Assembly: GCA_964542645.1 (NCBI GenBank)
Contig: CAZIUG010000018.1
Coordinates: forward strand, 1 to 57,222
Length of the DNA stretch: 57,222 bases
Origin: Moanibacter sp964542645
Lineage (GTDB): Bacteria > Verrucomicrobiota > Verrucomicrobiia > Opitutales > UBA2987
Direction: 5' to 3'
The notes beneath the pieces were generated by a model. It ran no database searches. It was not told the DNA's origin and saw only the letters and a list, made by a program, of their open reading frames with translations. The translations under genes were made by a program, and so were the position numbers. This document shows, in pieces, positions 28,214-37,617 of the stretch (positions are counted from its first letter, which is position 1; every line of letters starts with the position of its first letter).

Positions 28214-29854
28214 CTACCAGAATTTAGGGACTTCCTCCTCCACCTTTGTCATCATTTCGAGCAGCGCGGGTCTTCCTTCTTGGTTGGCAGCAATTGCTCG
28301 GCGAATGGCCTTCCCTATCTGATCAGGTGTTGCAACTCTTTCTGCGTAAGCGCCCAACCCTTCTGCCACTTTGGTATAATTACCTCCGAGTTTGTTGCTG
28401 CCCCAATGCTTACTGGCAAAAGACATGTGATGATCGTAATGGGTCATCACCCCGTTGTTCAGAACAATCGTCAAGATAGGAATTTCCGACCTCACGGCTG
28501 TCTCAACATCCATCCCAGCCATGCCGAATGCGGCGTCTCCCATGACATTAACGACGTGCTTTTCAGGCGCTGCCAGCTTTGCCCCCATAGCTAGGCCAAG
28601 ACCGTATCCCAGTTGGGTTGATTTTCCCCAACCAAGATATCCTCTTGGAGTTACGGTCTGCCAAAACGGAACAAGCTGATCACGGGGATAACCAGAGTCG
28701 TGGGTGATAATTGTATTTGCCACATCAATCGTTTTTGCCAGCTCTGAGAATACTCGATAGGGGCTGATTGGAACCTCGTCCGAGTTCAACCTGGGACTCC
28801 ATTCTTGCATGAAAACTGCTTTGACTTTGCCTATTTCATCAGCCATGCCCAAAACATCTTCTCGCCCTTGTGTTCCCAACTGTCGTTTTACTTCGTCGAT
28901 GACTTGCCGAATCACGATGCGGGCGTCGCCAATCGCCCCGTAGTCGATCGGATAGGCCTTGTTCACATCTTCAGAGCAGTCAGTAATCTGTGCAAGCGGT
29001 ACATTGTTCGGTAGGGGAGCATTAAAAGTGGTAATCGAAAAGCTGGATCCGATTCCAAGGACAAAGTCGGTTTTTTTAATAAAATGGTCTACCATCAGCG
29101 TACCCGTATGTCCCCCAGTGCCCAGTGCCATCCGGTGGTTTTCGGGGAATGCACTTTTGCCGGCCAGAGTGGTCATAACTGGAATATGGATGAGTTCAGC
29201 TAGTTCTAAAAGTTCTTCAGACGCTTCTGCCCAGAGAACACCTTGGCCCACATATGCAATCGGACATGAGGCCTTCAGGAGCTTGCTCACGAGTTCCCGC
29301 ACATCTGAAGGATCGGCTCCTGACTTGTACGGTCTTCCCGGCCGGTAGTCTATGGTCTCACTCGGAAACTCCTCTGGGCCTACATCGCTCGGAATCTCTA
29401 ACAAGACTGGACCAGGTTTCCCATGTTTCAGCTGACTATAAGCACGGCGCATCAGCTCGGGAACGCGGCTAACAAGGTTGATTTCGGCAGCCCATTTGGT
29501 CACCCCTCTATAGTTTTCAACTGATTCAAAATTGGGATGTACTTGAGTGCGATCCCGTGATTGTCCACCAGGGAGGAGCAGGATTGGAATGGAATCTGCA
29601 AAAGCCTGAGCCACTCCAGCATAGGCGTTTTCCGCCCCCGGTCCCGTTTGCATTGTAAAAACGCCAATTTTCTTACCGTTGCTAACACGGCTGAAACCGT
29701 CCGCCATGTTTACCCCAGCACGTTCGGTTCGACTCAATATTGGTCTGATCCCTTCTATAGCCGCTGCGTCAATTAGCGGTTGGTGGGGGAAGGCTCCAAT
29801 CCATTCCACACCCTCTTTCTTAAGGATTTTTGCTATAGTCTGATCTCCATTCAT
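28214..29854 (-). CDS. Thiamine diphosphate-dependent enzyme, acetolactate synthase-like
   Basis: The protein of about 546 residues shows the three-domain order of the acetohydroxyacid synthase/benzoylformate decarboxylase family. E44 in SRTERAGVNMADG is the conserved glutamate that activates the cofactor. The C-terminal ThDP/Mg motif begins MGDAAFGM and ends in LNNG about 28 residues later, with A replacing the usual second glycine of GDG. The frame extends upstream to a TTG at 29893, but the ATG at 29854 has an AAAGGGA ribosome binding site seven bases away and is preferred. It may ligate or decarboxylate a 2-keto acid made by the nearby dehydratases. The gene is divergent from an AcoX-like kinase gene. 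Confidence 0.87.
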   Translation of the reverse strand: MNGDQTIAKILKKEGVEWIGAFPHQPLIDAAAIEGIRPILSRTERAGVNMADGFSRVSNGKKIGVFTMQTGPGAENAYAGVAQAFADSIPILLLPGGQSRDRTQVHPNFESVENYRGVTKWAAEINLVSRVPELMRRAYSQLKHGKPGPVLLEIPSDVGPEEFPSETIDYRPGRPYKSGADPSDVRELVSKLLKASCPIAYVGQGVLWAEASEELLELAELIHIPVMTTLAGKSAFPENHRMALGTGGHTGTLMVDHFIKKTDFVLGIGSSFSITTFNAPLPNNVPLAQITDCSEDVNKAYPIDYGAIGDARIVIRQVIDEVKRQLGTQGREDVLGMADEIGKVKAVFMQEWSPRLNSDEVPISPYRVFSELAKTIDVANTIITHDSGYPRDQLVPFWQTVTPRGYLGWGKSTQLGYGLGLAMGAKLAAPEKHVVNVMGDAAFGMAGMDVETAVRSEIPILTIVLNNGVMTHYDHHMSFASKHWGSNKLGGNYTKVAEGLGAYAERVATPDQIGKAIRRAIAANQEGRPALLEMMTKVEEEVPKFW

Positions 29855-30189
29855 GGCAATTTCCCTTTTCAGGGATGCTCCTTCCACGGTCAATTAATAG
29901 TTCATTTTTTGTCCGATTACTCTTTGTAAGAAATGGACTAGGTCTTTGGGATATCTTTACATTTTGGCAGGACAACTCTTCTGAATCTCTTCTGAATCAC
30001 TCTCCATCCTTTTTTGCTATATGATTTTCAACGAATAACCCGACAGGCATTGATTTGATTGTCAAAATGAAATCCCATCAGATGGAATGTTCGGTGGCGG
30101 GTGAATTTCAGTCCCAAAGTCTTTTATCCTTTTCTTTATATTAAGAATTGACACACAATTGGCGGTTTTAACGAACTTTAGCCGCCTGA
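29855..30189. other. Divergent regulatory region with a tandem 11-bp repeat
   Basis: The 335-base gap separates the ThDP enzyme and AcoX-like genes. CTCTTCTGAAT occurs twice in direct tandem (29976-29986 and 29987-29997). A TTGACA hexamer at 30148-30153 could be a -35 box for the AcoX-like gene, but no good -10 box follows. No coding frame was recognised. Confidence 0.35.
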
Positions 30190-31236
30190 ATGACTTCTGT
30201 TGGTATCGTGGCGAATCCGGCATCGGGAACGGATATTCGGCGTCTTGTGGCGCACGGCACCCCTTTGGATAATGGAGAGAAAGCAAACATTGTCCGCCGG
30301 GTGCTTCTCGGTCTCGAGTCGGTAGGTGTAGAGCAGGCTTGGATTATGCCTGAATTTTATGGTATCGGTCGACGGGCTCTTGACGGTCTTAGTATTAAGA
30401 TGCCGGTCTCTCTGTTTCCCATGCGGGTGAGTTTTTCTCAAGAGGATTCAATGCGAGCAGCGGATCTAATGGTTGCCAAAGGAGTCGGATGCATTGTTAC
30501 CATAGGGGGTGACGGGACCAACCGTGTTGTAGCCAAGGCGAGTCGTGAGGTTCCCCTTATGGCCATTTCTACTGGGACAAACAACGTTTTCCCAAATATG
30601 ATCGAGGGGACTATCGCAGGTATGGCTGCTGGTCTCGCCGCACGAGGATTGGTCAATAGTGCTGTGCATCAAATGCCGCGTCTGGAGATTTTTCACGGAC
30701 AGGATAGCAAGGATTTTAGAGGATCTACCTCTTTGGAAACTCGACCTCCGAGCGATATTGCTTTAGTAGACGCTACTGTTTACGACGAGAGGTTTGTTGC
30801 CTCCCGGGCAATCTGGGATGTGTCTAAGATTCTGGAGCTATTTTTGACCCGATCTGAACCGGGAAATATCGGGCTGTCTGCGATTGGCGCGCATCTCCCA
30901 AGGGAGAATCTGGTAGGCTTTGATGAAAGCCTTTCCAGCTATGGTAATGGATTGTATCTTCGTATGAGTCCTGAAGGCAAAGAAGTCACGGCACCCATTG
31001 CTCCGGGCTTGATTCGCAGAGTGCATGTAGCCGAATCGCGAATCATCCAGCCAGGAGATTTGCTTACCGTTAACACCAAGCGTCCCTGTGTCCTCGCTCT
31101 CGATGGTGAACGTGAAATTCAACTGCGTTCTGATTCGTGTGTGCGGATCCGTATGAGTTCTGAAGGCCCCAAGATTGTATGCGCACAACAGGCAATGGAA
31201 GTAGCAGCACGAGAGGGGATATTTGTTCGCAATTAG
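30190..31236 (+). CDS. AcoX-like ATP-NAD kinase family protein
   Basis: The 348-residue protein has an NAD kinase-like fold. It begins VGIVANPASGTD, has the nucleotide-binding motif TIGGDGTNR at 104-112, and a STGTNNVFP segment at about 126-134, all in the order seen in AcoX proteins. AcoX genes are linked to acetoin dehydrogenase operons, whose E1 subunits use ThDP; the physiological role of AcoX is still poorly defined. Here it is divergent from a ThDP enzyme gene, which fits that association although the enzyme is of a different type. The C-terminal beta domain with LALDGEREIQL resembles diacylglycerol and sphingosine kinase-like tails. The phosphorylated substrate is unknown. Confidence 0.82.
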   Translation: MTSVGIVANPASGTDIRRLVAHGTPLDNGEKANIVRRVLLGLESVGVEQAWIMPEFYGIGRRALDGLSIKMPVSLFPMRVSFSQEDSMRAADLMVAKGVGCIVTIGGDGTNRVVAKASREVPLMAISTGTNNVFPNMIEGTIAGMAAGLAARGLVNSAVHQMPRLEIFHGQDSKDFRGSTSLETRPPSDIALVDATVYDERFVASRAIWDVSKILELFLTRSEPGNIGLSAIGAHLPRENLVGFDESLSSYGNGLYLRMSPEGKEVTAPIAPGLIRRVHVAESRIIQPGDLLTVNTKRPCVLALDGEREIQLRSDSCVRIRMSSEGPKIVCAQQAMEVAAREGIFVRN

Positions 31237-31556
31237 GAATTGGAATAAACCTAAATACGACCCCTATACTCCAGTAAAATCAATTGCCGATAATCTTAAT
31301 AGGCGTCTTGATTACAGAACGAAGAATTAACTAAGGAGGAAGCAAGCTCGAGATGACACTTGGATGAGATCTCGGTGATCAAGTTTTGTTACCTCAACCG
31401 CATCGGGGGATGTTATTCTTTACAGAAGATTAAGCGCCAAAATGCTTACGAGATGCCAGGATTTGTGAGAGGCAAGGGAAACAGGCCTACGATTCTCCAC
31501 TTCTCTGTGTTTTAAGAATAAGGTCCGCGCCATCTGGTAGCTTTCCCGAAACCCCG
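31237..31556. other. Convergent intergenic region without a recognised gene
   Basis: The 320 bases between the AcoX-like gene and an enolase-superfamily gene contain a ribosome-binding-like AAGGAGGA near 31334 but only a four-codon frame after it. No hairpin or homologous coding stretch was recognised. Confidence 0.35.
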
Positions 31557-32711
31557 TCACTCATCCACCAAGTTATCGTTGATATAGTCCCAATTAAATT
31601 CCATTCCTAGACCCGGAGTTTGCGGTAGGTGGACATAGCCTTCGGCATCCATTGGGTCACAGGGATTAAGAAGGTAGGAAGGCGTTTCATCGTAATTCTC
31701 TCCGGGAGTAAGCAGTCCGCGCTCAAAGAATTCACACAGTTCATTTGTGGTAGTTCCCAGGATCTGGGAGTTCGCAAAGCCGCCGACATGAATTTCACAA
31801 GGGATGCCAAACCCTTCATACATCGCAACTGCCTTCTTACAGCCGGTGATACCACCGTAGTTGACATCAATGCGGCCAATATCGGTTGCCTCTTGCAGGG
31901 CCCACTCGGCGCGACTGTAGTAACTACCAGTCGCATGTTCGGGCCCGCATATATTAATGTCTAGCTCCCGACACAACCTTCTATAAGGCTCTAATCTGCG
32001 TTCATCCATTGGATGCTCGAGCCAGTAAAAATCGAGCTTTTCCAGCTCACGCCCCACGTAGAGCGATTCCTCATAGGTGTAGATGCCCCACGGATCTAGC
32101 ATAAGCGTCATATCATCACCCACGGCCTCTCGGACCGCCTTGCATACGGCCACATCTTCCTTTGGGAAGGCAGGTAACCCAGGTGCAGGTTGCTTAGTAT
32201 GTGGATTCCAATAGATATAGGAATGAATCTTGTAGGCTTGGTAACCGCGTTGCTGGCATTCCAAAGCGTAATTTGCGTAGAGTTCCGGCGATCCCAGATT
32301 GGGAGCGGTGCTGGCGTAGGCTTTGACCTTTTCCCTAGCACCCCCTAGCAACTTGGAAACAGGTAGACCTGTCATGCGCCCAAGCAGGTCCCAAAGAGCA
32401 CTGTCGACGCATCCCTGAAGCCCCTCGGAAATGCCCTTGTGTTTCATCATCCATTGCCAAATCCGTTCCCGGTCCAAAGGGTTTTCTCCTAGGAGAAGGG
32501 GCTTTACCGTTCGTTCGACTTCAGCCGTTGAGGCGCAATAGGAATAGCCATGGGGGCCCGTAGTGTATCCCTCAAAGCCCTCATCCGTCACAATCTTCAT
32601 GATGCGTTGCACCATGTCGTATTCCTCACCCACAACACCGTAACCCCACCTCGATGGATGGCTTTTTGAGGTTAAGCGGAATGATATGACTTCAATGTCT
32701 ATTATTTTCAT
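31557..32711 (-). CDS. Mandelate racemase/enolase superfamily dehydratase (KxH type, second copy)
   Basis: The 384-residue protein has K161-I-H163 on the second barrel strand and metal ligands D206 (MLDPWG), E232 (YWLEHP) and E258 (GPEHA). The EHP in place of EEP separates it from the two minus-strand relatives near 12-15 kb, but the KxH motif and the C-terminal PGLGMEFNWDYIND link it with the paralogue at 11783 and with the gene cut by the right edge. A histidine in GIPCEIHVGG may be the seventh-strand base. An acid-sugar dehydratase is the best guess. The ATG at 32711 is preceded by AGGGAGAAAG at a rather long distance. The neighbour on the divergent side is another enolase-type gene. Confidence 0.88.
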   Translation of the reverse strand: MKIIDIEVISFRLTSKSHPSRWGYGVVGEEYDMVQRIMKIVTDEGFEGYTTGPHGYSYCASTAEVERTVKPLLLGENPLDRERIWQWMMKHKGISEGLQGCVDSALWDLLGRMTGLPVSKLLGGAREKVKAYASTAPNLGSPELYANYALECQQRGYQAYKIHSYIYWNPHTKQPAPGLPAFPKEDVAVCKAVREAVGDDMTLMLDPWGIYTYEESLYVGRELEKLDFYWLEHPMDERRLEPYRRLCRELDINICGPEHATGSYYSRAEWALQEATDIGRIDVNYGGITGCKKAVAMYEGFGIPCEIHVGGFANSQILGTTTNELCEFFERGLLTPGENYDETPSYLLNPCDPMDAEGYVHLPQTPGLGMEFNWDYINDNLVDE

Positions 32712-33152
32712 TTTGATTTTCTTTCTCCCTGTGAGTTTTCAACGCCTCACGATTTGAATAGCCAGGAATATATGGTTGTAACAGTCGGTCTAAAACAATC
32801 AACTGTGTGTAGGGCGGACACTTCTTAGCATACTGTCTATTTAACTCGGGAATATGGTCGAGTTTTAATTTCGTCGAAGGCTAAGTCCCAACGATGTTAT
32901 TCGAAGATTTTTTGAATCGCTGTTCGCCACAGTGTTTCTCAAGACAGGTAAATTCGAATACCCCAAGTGGTTGCTGAAAGTGAAACTCAGAGAGACTGAT
33001 CTGCAAGCGAGGTTTGACTCCGTTTCATCGGTTTAACTTAATGGAGGACTAACTTCTTGTCTTAGAGCGACAGCTCGGCAAGTTTGTCAGAATTCTGGGT
33101 TAAGGTTGAATTCACGGGGTCCCCTTCAATATGACCTTCTAATCCAAACTCT
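32712..33152. other. Divergent intergenic region with one coding-like stretch
   Basis: This 441-base gap separates two divergent enolase-superfamily genes. On the plus strand 32869-33036 is open for 55 codons between stops and has a protein-like stretch with GKFEYPKWLLKVKLRE, but it has no start codon in a good position and no recognised family. It may be a gene remnant. No operator was identified. Confidence 0.25.
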
Positions 33153-34247
33153 ATGAAGATTTCCCAGGTCATCTCTCACCATCTCGTCGCGCCAATCGAA
33201 AGACCATATCGGAACTGCTGCTCAGGTTGGATCCAGACAAGAGAGATGACTTTAGTCGAGATCAGGACAGATAGCGGACTAGTGGGGTGGGGTGAAGGTG
33301 ATGGGATGCCCTCTCTAGAAGCGGTCGAGAAATTCGTGATCGGTTGGTCCCCCTTTGATTTTGAAATGATCTCCGATAACCTTACGCGTAACGGATGCAA
33401 CAGGCGATTTTCCAGTGGTATCGAGATAGCCTTATGGGACCTAATGGGCAAGAAATGCGGTGTGCCTGTATATGAGTTACTCGGAGTTCCCAGACGGAAG
33501 AAAGTTTCAGCCTATGCGAGTGGATTTTTTGAGCGGACAGGAGTAGACCATGTGGCGGATCTTACCGAAGCAGCAAATTGTTGTCTGAATTCAGGATTTG
33601 ATGCTCTCAAGATTCGAATCGGATTTGGGCTCAGTCAAGATGAACGAATTGTTGAAGCGGTTCGGACGGCAATTGGATCTAATGTTGCAATCTCGGTTGA
33701 TGCGAACACAGGCTACGATTTGGCTAATGCAATCGAAGTAGGAAACCGGTTGGAGAAATATGATCTTATGTGGTTCGAGGAACCAATCGACAGTCAAAAC
33801 CTCGAAGGGTATTATAAAATCAGGGAAGCGCTTAGACTTCGAATTTCAGGAGGAGAAAGTTTCTCTGATTTCAGCTCTTTCGGGGAGCTAGTAGGGGGGC
33901 GGGTGGTAGACGTCCTCCAGCCTGACATAGGGCGAATTGGTGGATTCATGGAGGGACGAAGGATCTGTGATTTGGCCTTCGCCCATGGCATTCACGTTAT
34001 TCCGCATATGTTCGGAGGCGTAGTCCGCTTAGCAGCGACGCTTCAGTGGTTAGCGACGATCCCGGATGATCCCTTTGTTGAGGACAAAATACCCACTTAC
34101 TTGGAATGGGATATAATGGAAAACGGACTCCGAACCGATCTTGCCATGTTGCCTTTCAAGCCAGAGGACGGAATTTTGGCAATACCAGATCGTCCGGGGC
34201 TTGGAGTCGAGATAGATGAGGAAGCACTTCGAAGATTTTCAGTGTAG
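33153..34247 (+). CDS. Mandelate racemase/enolase superfamily protein (KxR type)
   Basis: The 364-residue protein has K153-I-R155 at the second-strand acid/base position and metal ligands D183 (SVDANTGY), E209 (WFEEP) and E235 (SGGES). H285 in VIPHMFGG is placed like the seventh-strand histidine of the mandelate racemase subgroup. It is a full-length member and differs from its paralogues in this window in the second basic residue, so it probably uses a different substrate or opposite proton face. Divergent from the KxH paralogue at 31557. The ATG at 33153 starts directly with the first strand MKISQVI, as in the other copies; no ribosome binding site is evident. Confidence 0.88.
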   Translation: MKISQVISHHLVAPIERPYRNCCSGWIQTREMTLVEIRTDSGLVGWGEGDGMPSLEAVEKFVIGWSPFDFEMISDNLTRNGCNRRFSSGIEIALWDLMGKKCGVPVYELLGVPRRKKVSAYASGFFERTGVDHVADLTEAANCCLNSGFDALKIRIGFGLSQDERIVEAVRTAIGSNVAISVDANTGYDLANAIEVGNRLEKYDLMWFEEPIDSQNLEGYYKIREALRLRISGGESFSDFSSFGELVGGRVVDVLQPDIGRIGGFMEGRRICDLAFAHGIHVIPHMFGGVVRLAATLQWLATIPDDPFVEDKIPTYLEWDIMENGLRTDLAMLPFKPEDGILAIPDRPGLGVEIDEEALRRFSV

Positions 34248-34449
34248 TCAGTTAACCGTTTACTGATAAAATAACACCGGATAAATCAAGATATTTTAAA
34301 GGGAGCGCAGTTGAGTCTGTTTCTCTTCTCTTCCCATACGAGGTTTCTTCAATTCCTATGGGTTTAGACAGGACCAATTTGGGGCATGAATTCGCCAAAA
34401 AACTTACTCAAATTCACTTAATCCGCAAGTTAACGAGTACGGTCACAAT

Positions 34450-35319
34450 TCAAACCGGTTCCTCTCCGATCACCGTGGTACGATGCATATATCTGTCGTC
34501 GGTGTAATCCACGATAGCGTAATGCATAGTACAGCGATTATCCCAGATGAGCAGATCGTTCGTTTCCCAACGATGTCGGAAAACAAACTCTGGCTGGGTA
34601 CTATGGGTGTAAAGAAAATCCAGTAGGTGCCTGCTTTCTTTTGGACTGAGTTCAATTATATTTGAGGTATTGCCCGGATTAACGAAGAGACTTTTACGGC
34701 CAGACTTTGGATGAGTACGGACTACCGGATGAACGGTTGTGTTTTGACCCGAGAGGTCTTTTTTACTTATTGTCTCATGCGAGAATCCGACAGTTGTATT
34801 AACCGCAAAATCATGCCGAGCGGAAAGAGATAATAAGAAATCCTGAAGCGAATTAGAAAGCGCTTCAAAAGCTGCATTCATATTGCAGAAAAGAGTATCG
34901 CCACCGATTTCGGGAATTTCAATAGCGTGGAGTAGCGAAAAAGAAGCGGGGTGTTTTCGGAAGGAAACATCGGAATGCCAGTAATTGCCAGCTCGCGATC
35001 GACCCTGCTGTTCCCCTCCGACGATTTTGTTGGAAACCCTGAATATCTGCGGATGGCCGGGTAGGAGATACTTCTTCACAGTATCTTGGAATTGGTACTT
35101 AAGATGTTCTTGGTCTCCAAAAAGTTCACCGAAACGGCGACTGAATTGAATGTGTTGAGCGGGGCTTAAATGCTGATCACGGAGTACCAATACACCGCCG
35201 TGTTGACGCAGTCCATGGCGAATCTGGGTAAAGATGTCTCTACTCATAGGCTCTGTCACTTCAAGGCCAGTGATCTCAGCACCTAATACGGGAGATAACC
35301 GATTAATTCTTAATCTCAT
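34450..35319 (-). CDS. TauD/TfdA family Fe(II)/2-oxoglutarate dioxygenase
   Basis: The 289-residue protein has the facial triad H115-x-D117 (YWHSDVSF) and distal H266 (NRCTMHYA), with R280 positioned to bind 2-oxoglutarate. The double-stranded beta-helix order is intact. TauD-family enzymes hydroxylate alpha to a sulfonate, ether, ester or amine and so release sulfite, phenol or aldehydes. No sulfonate transporter is nearby, so taurine is not a safe guess. It lies just downstream, on the same strand, of a truncated ketopantoate reductase-like gene and a GH32-like gene. The ATG at 35319 begins with MRLRINRLSP, matching the family's first strand. Confidence 0.88.
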   Translation of the reverse strand: MRLRINRLSPVLGAEITGLEVTEPMSRDIFTQIRHGLRQHGGVLVLRDQHLSPAQHIQFSRRFGELFGDQEHLKYQFQDTVKKYLLPGHPQIFRVSNKIVGGEQQGRSRAGNYWHSDVSFRKHPASFSLLHAIEIPEIGGDTLFCNMNAAFEALSNSLQDFLLSLSARHDFAVNTTVGFSHETISKKDLSGQNTTVHPVVRTHPKSGRKSLFVNPGNTSNIIELSPKESRHLLDFLYTHSTQPEFVFRHRWETNDLLIWDNRCTMHYAIVDYTDDRYMHRTTVIGEEPV

Positions 35320-35336
35320 TTGAGGCTAGATCATGC

Positions 35337-35633
35337 TTACAATTGCGGGGCTACATTCGCAGAGATAGGAGGTCGAATGCTCGTATCATAGAACTTTACA
35401 GCTAGAATTGCGATATCGATGGCTTGGTTAGCCTTTGAAGTCTCGTTCATGTGTAGGGATCGTGGGCGCACTATGAAATCTTCTTCCATAGCTGTAACTT
35501 TCAGTCCTTCTGCTTTGATACGATCGACATTTTCTTCCCATGAATCAATCAGAGTTTCGGTCGTATCCGCACGACAAAGATAACTTCTGATAACTCCCCT
35601 AATCGCACCGACGCCTAAGATACAAACATGCAT
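35337..35633 (-). pseudogene. Truncated ketopantoate reductase-like gene (ApbA/PanE N-terminus)
   Basis: From the ATG at 35633 the frame gives about 98 residues: MHVCILGVGAIRGVI matches the Rossmann strand and GxGAxG loop of ApbA/PanE, and IAILAVKFYDT matches the conserved strand with the catalytic-region lysine. Family members are about 300 residues; the C-terminal helical domain is missing and the chain stops shortly before the TauD gene. The open frame extends upstream to 35810 and overlaps the GH32-like gene's end, but that part does not look like the family. The gene is most likely a remnant. Confidence 0.6.
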
Positions 35634-35740
35634 TTTCTGGGATTTATCTTTGGTTTCTAGATTTCGATCATTCTCTCTGTCTAGATTTTCAGAGAATTCC
35701 CCCGGTCGGGAATCCAGGAAATAATCTAAAGCAACCGGCC

Positions 35741-37330
35741 CTAAGTATAGATACTTCTCATTTGCCAGGCATCTACGGATTGCAGAATAGAGTCTCCTCC
35801 CAAAGCGCACATCGAGACTCCAACGCTGTCTTCTCGTTCGGGGTAAACTCGTAAACCCATTGCCTGACGACCGTTGGCAAACAGTTCCAAGACGCTTTTG
35901 TCGATAAAGATTCGGAGGTCGAGCGATTCCCCTTTTTTCAATTTAAATGGAGCAGTTTCGGGTGGACGTGCAAGAAGATTGTCTGAAAGGGATCCATACG
36001 AATGATCGATGACTAGAGAGTCATCCTTGTCTTGATAGTCCGCGGGGCTCGTGGCCAAACCGCCGGCCTTGAGGAACCGGATTGAAGTGTATTCCTCACG
36101 GTTGGGTGAACGCAATAGATCGATGCGGATTTCGCGAGCGTTTCCACAGTCTAATTTGGCCGAGAGTTCCATCGTGTTTCCTTCGATTTCATCAAGTAAA
36201 ATCTCCTTGTTTGCGGGAAGGGATATATTGCTCATATGCTTATGATCGCCACGCTGATCCTCGATTGCTGATACCGGTTCGATTTGTAACAGGCCCTCGT
36301 CAACAAGGGTGAGCCGGCGAACTAGGGACATGACGTGATTCCAACCTTCAGTATTTTTGCCCTGATTGATGTTGTGAATTACGAAGATACCCCCCTTCCC
36401 GTCTGGGAAGGCTGATGGGGCGTGCACCCCACCATTACGGAGGGGTCCGAAGTTGAATCGACCGTGATGGGTAACATGGAAACGGCGATGGACCTTGTTG
36501 TAATCGCCAATCAGATACTGTGACCCGCGCTGATGGCTGGCGAAGAGAAGAATGTGCCTATGGCCGATTGGCCAAAAATAGGGGACAGCCCCGTCCTCAC
36601 CTGGTAGCGTAAAAATGTCATTCTCAATGAAGCTACCAAGAAATATCCATCGTTCCAGATCTTGAGAGTAAAATAGAAACTCCGCCATGCGACAATCGTT
36701 GAAAATAGAACCGTCTGTAAAGCCGCCTGATAGTGAGTAGTAGCCATCCTCCTCGCGCCAGATACATGGATCGCCCACCCGGTAGGGGCGGCCTTTATCG
36801 TCGGGAATTATATCCGGTATGACAGCTTTATCTGTGATCTTTTCCCAGTTCAGAAGAAGAGGGTCGGAACTAACAGCAACCATTTGCCCCTCCTCGATTC
36901 CGTGATACATTGCTATCACCCGGTTTTCTTCGACGAATATGCTACCACTGTAGCACTTGTCCTCTGGGTCAGGATATATTGCTAAGGGCAAATCATGCCA
37001 GTGAACTAAATCTTCGCTATAGACGTGGCCCCAGTGCTGCCGTGTATCTTCAGGAGGATAAGCCTGGTAGAATAAATGGTATCGTCCTTGCCAGAAACAG
37101 AGACCGTTGGGGTCGTTCAGGTTCCCCTCCGGATTGACGTAGTGGTAGATGGGTCGATGAGGGTCAGTGGAAAGCTTTTTTCGGGAAGCACGAAATCGCT
37201 TGAGCAGCTCGTCAGATTCTAGCTGCACGATTTGCTCTTTTAAAGTTGTCGCGTAAGTGCGATATGGTGCTCTCGATTTACGATTCATCGATGTGTTCAT
37301 GACAGACTCCGACATATTAAAGCAGACCAC
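35741..37330 (-). CDS. Glycoside hydrolase family 32-like protein (fructosidase-like)
   Basis: The 529-residue protein has the GH32 five-bladed propeller plus the C-terminal beta sandwich, whose hallmark DLRIFIDKSVLELFANG is present. The nucleophile block NDPNG is intact at 72-76 (D73), and D187 in RVGDPC corresponds to the transition-state stabiliser of the RDP motif, though R is displaced. The acid/base motif ECP is absent: the aligned segment reads GAVPYFWPIG, with the nearest acidic residues E245-D246 just before. It may act on a fructan-like or other furanoside with altered chemistry, or be inactive. No signal peptide is apparent, suggesting a cytoplasmic enzyme. Several starts are possible within the first 15 residues. 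Confidence 0.83.
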   Translation of the reverse strand: MVCFNMSESVMNTSMNRKSRAPYRTYATTLKEQIVQLESDELLKRFRASRKKLSTDPHRPIYHYVNPEGNLNDPNGLCFWQGRYHLFYQAYPPEDTRQHWGHVYSEDLVHWHDLPLAIYPDPEDKCYSGSIFVEENRVIAMYHGIEEGQMVAVSSDPLLLNWEKITDKAVIPDIIPDDKGRPYRVGDPCIWREEDGYYSLSGGFTDGSIFNDCRMAEFLFYSQDLERWIFLGSFIENDIFTLPGEDGAVPYFWPIGHRHILLFASHQRGSQYLIGDYNKVHRRFHVTHHGRFNFGPLRNGGVHAPSAFPDGKGGIFVIHNINQGKNTEGWNHVMSLVRRLTLVDEGLLQIEPVSAIEDQRGDHKHMSNISLPANKEILLDEIEGNTMELSAKLDCGNAREIRIDLLRSPNREEYTSIRFLKAGGLATSPADYQDKDDSLVIDHSYGSLSDNLLARPPETAPFKLKKGESLDLRIFIDKSVLELFANGRQAMGLRVYPEREDSVGVSMCALGGDSILQSVDAWQMRSIYT

Positions 37331-37617
37331 GACGTCGACAGTTTGAAAGTCTCAAGTGTTCTCACCGTGGCAAGACATTTAGCCGTCGTCAACTTCTCAT
37401 ACTCTCTACCATCATCTGGAGAGTTGTGTAATGAAGTTCGGTCATTCTTTGCTAAGAAGCCTCCACGAATTCTCGATCTGGATTTGGGGAACCCATTGTA
37501 AAGAACTATAAAACGGGTATCAAACAAATGGATAATTCTTTTCTTTGAAGGTTGTTTGATGCGGGCGATTATGTTAGAAAGGTCTTTTCACGCGTTACAT
37601 CTAATGAAAGGCTGTTC

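Noticed and set aside
34450..35319. Taurine dioxygenase (tauD) by name
   Set aside because: Only the family can be supported; no sulfonate transporter or sulfite genes are nearby.
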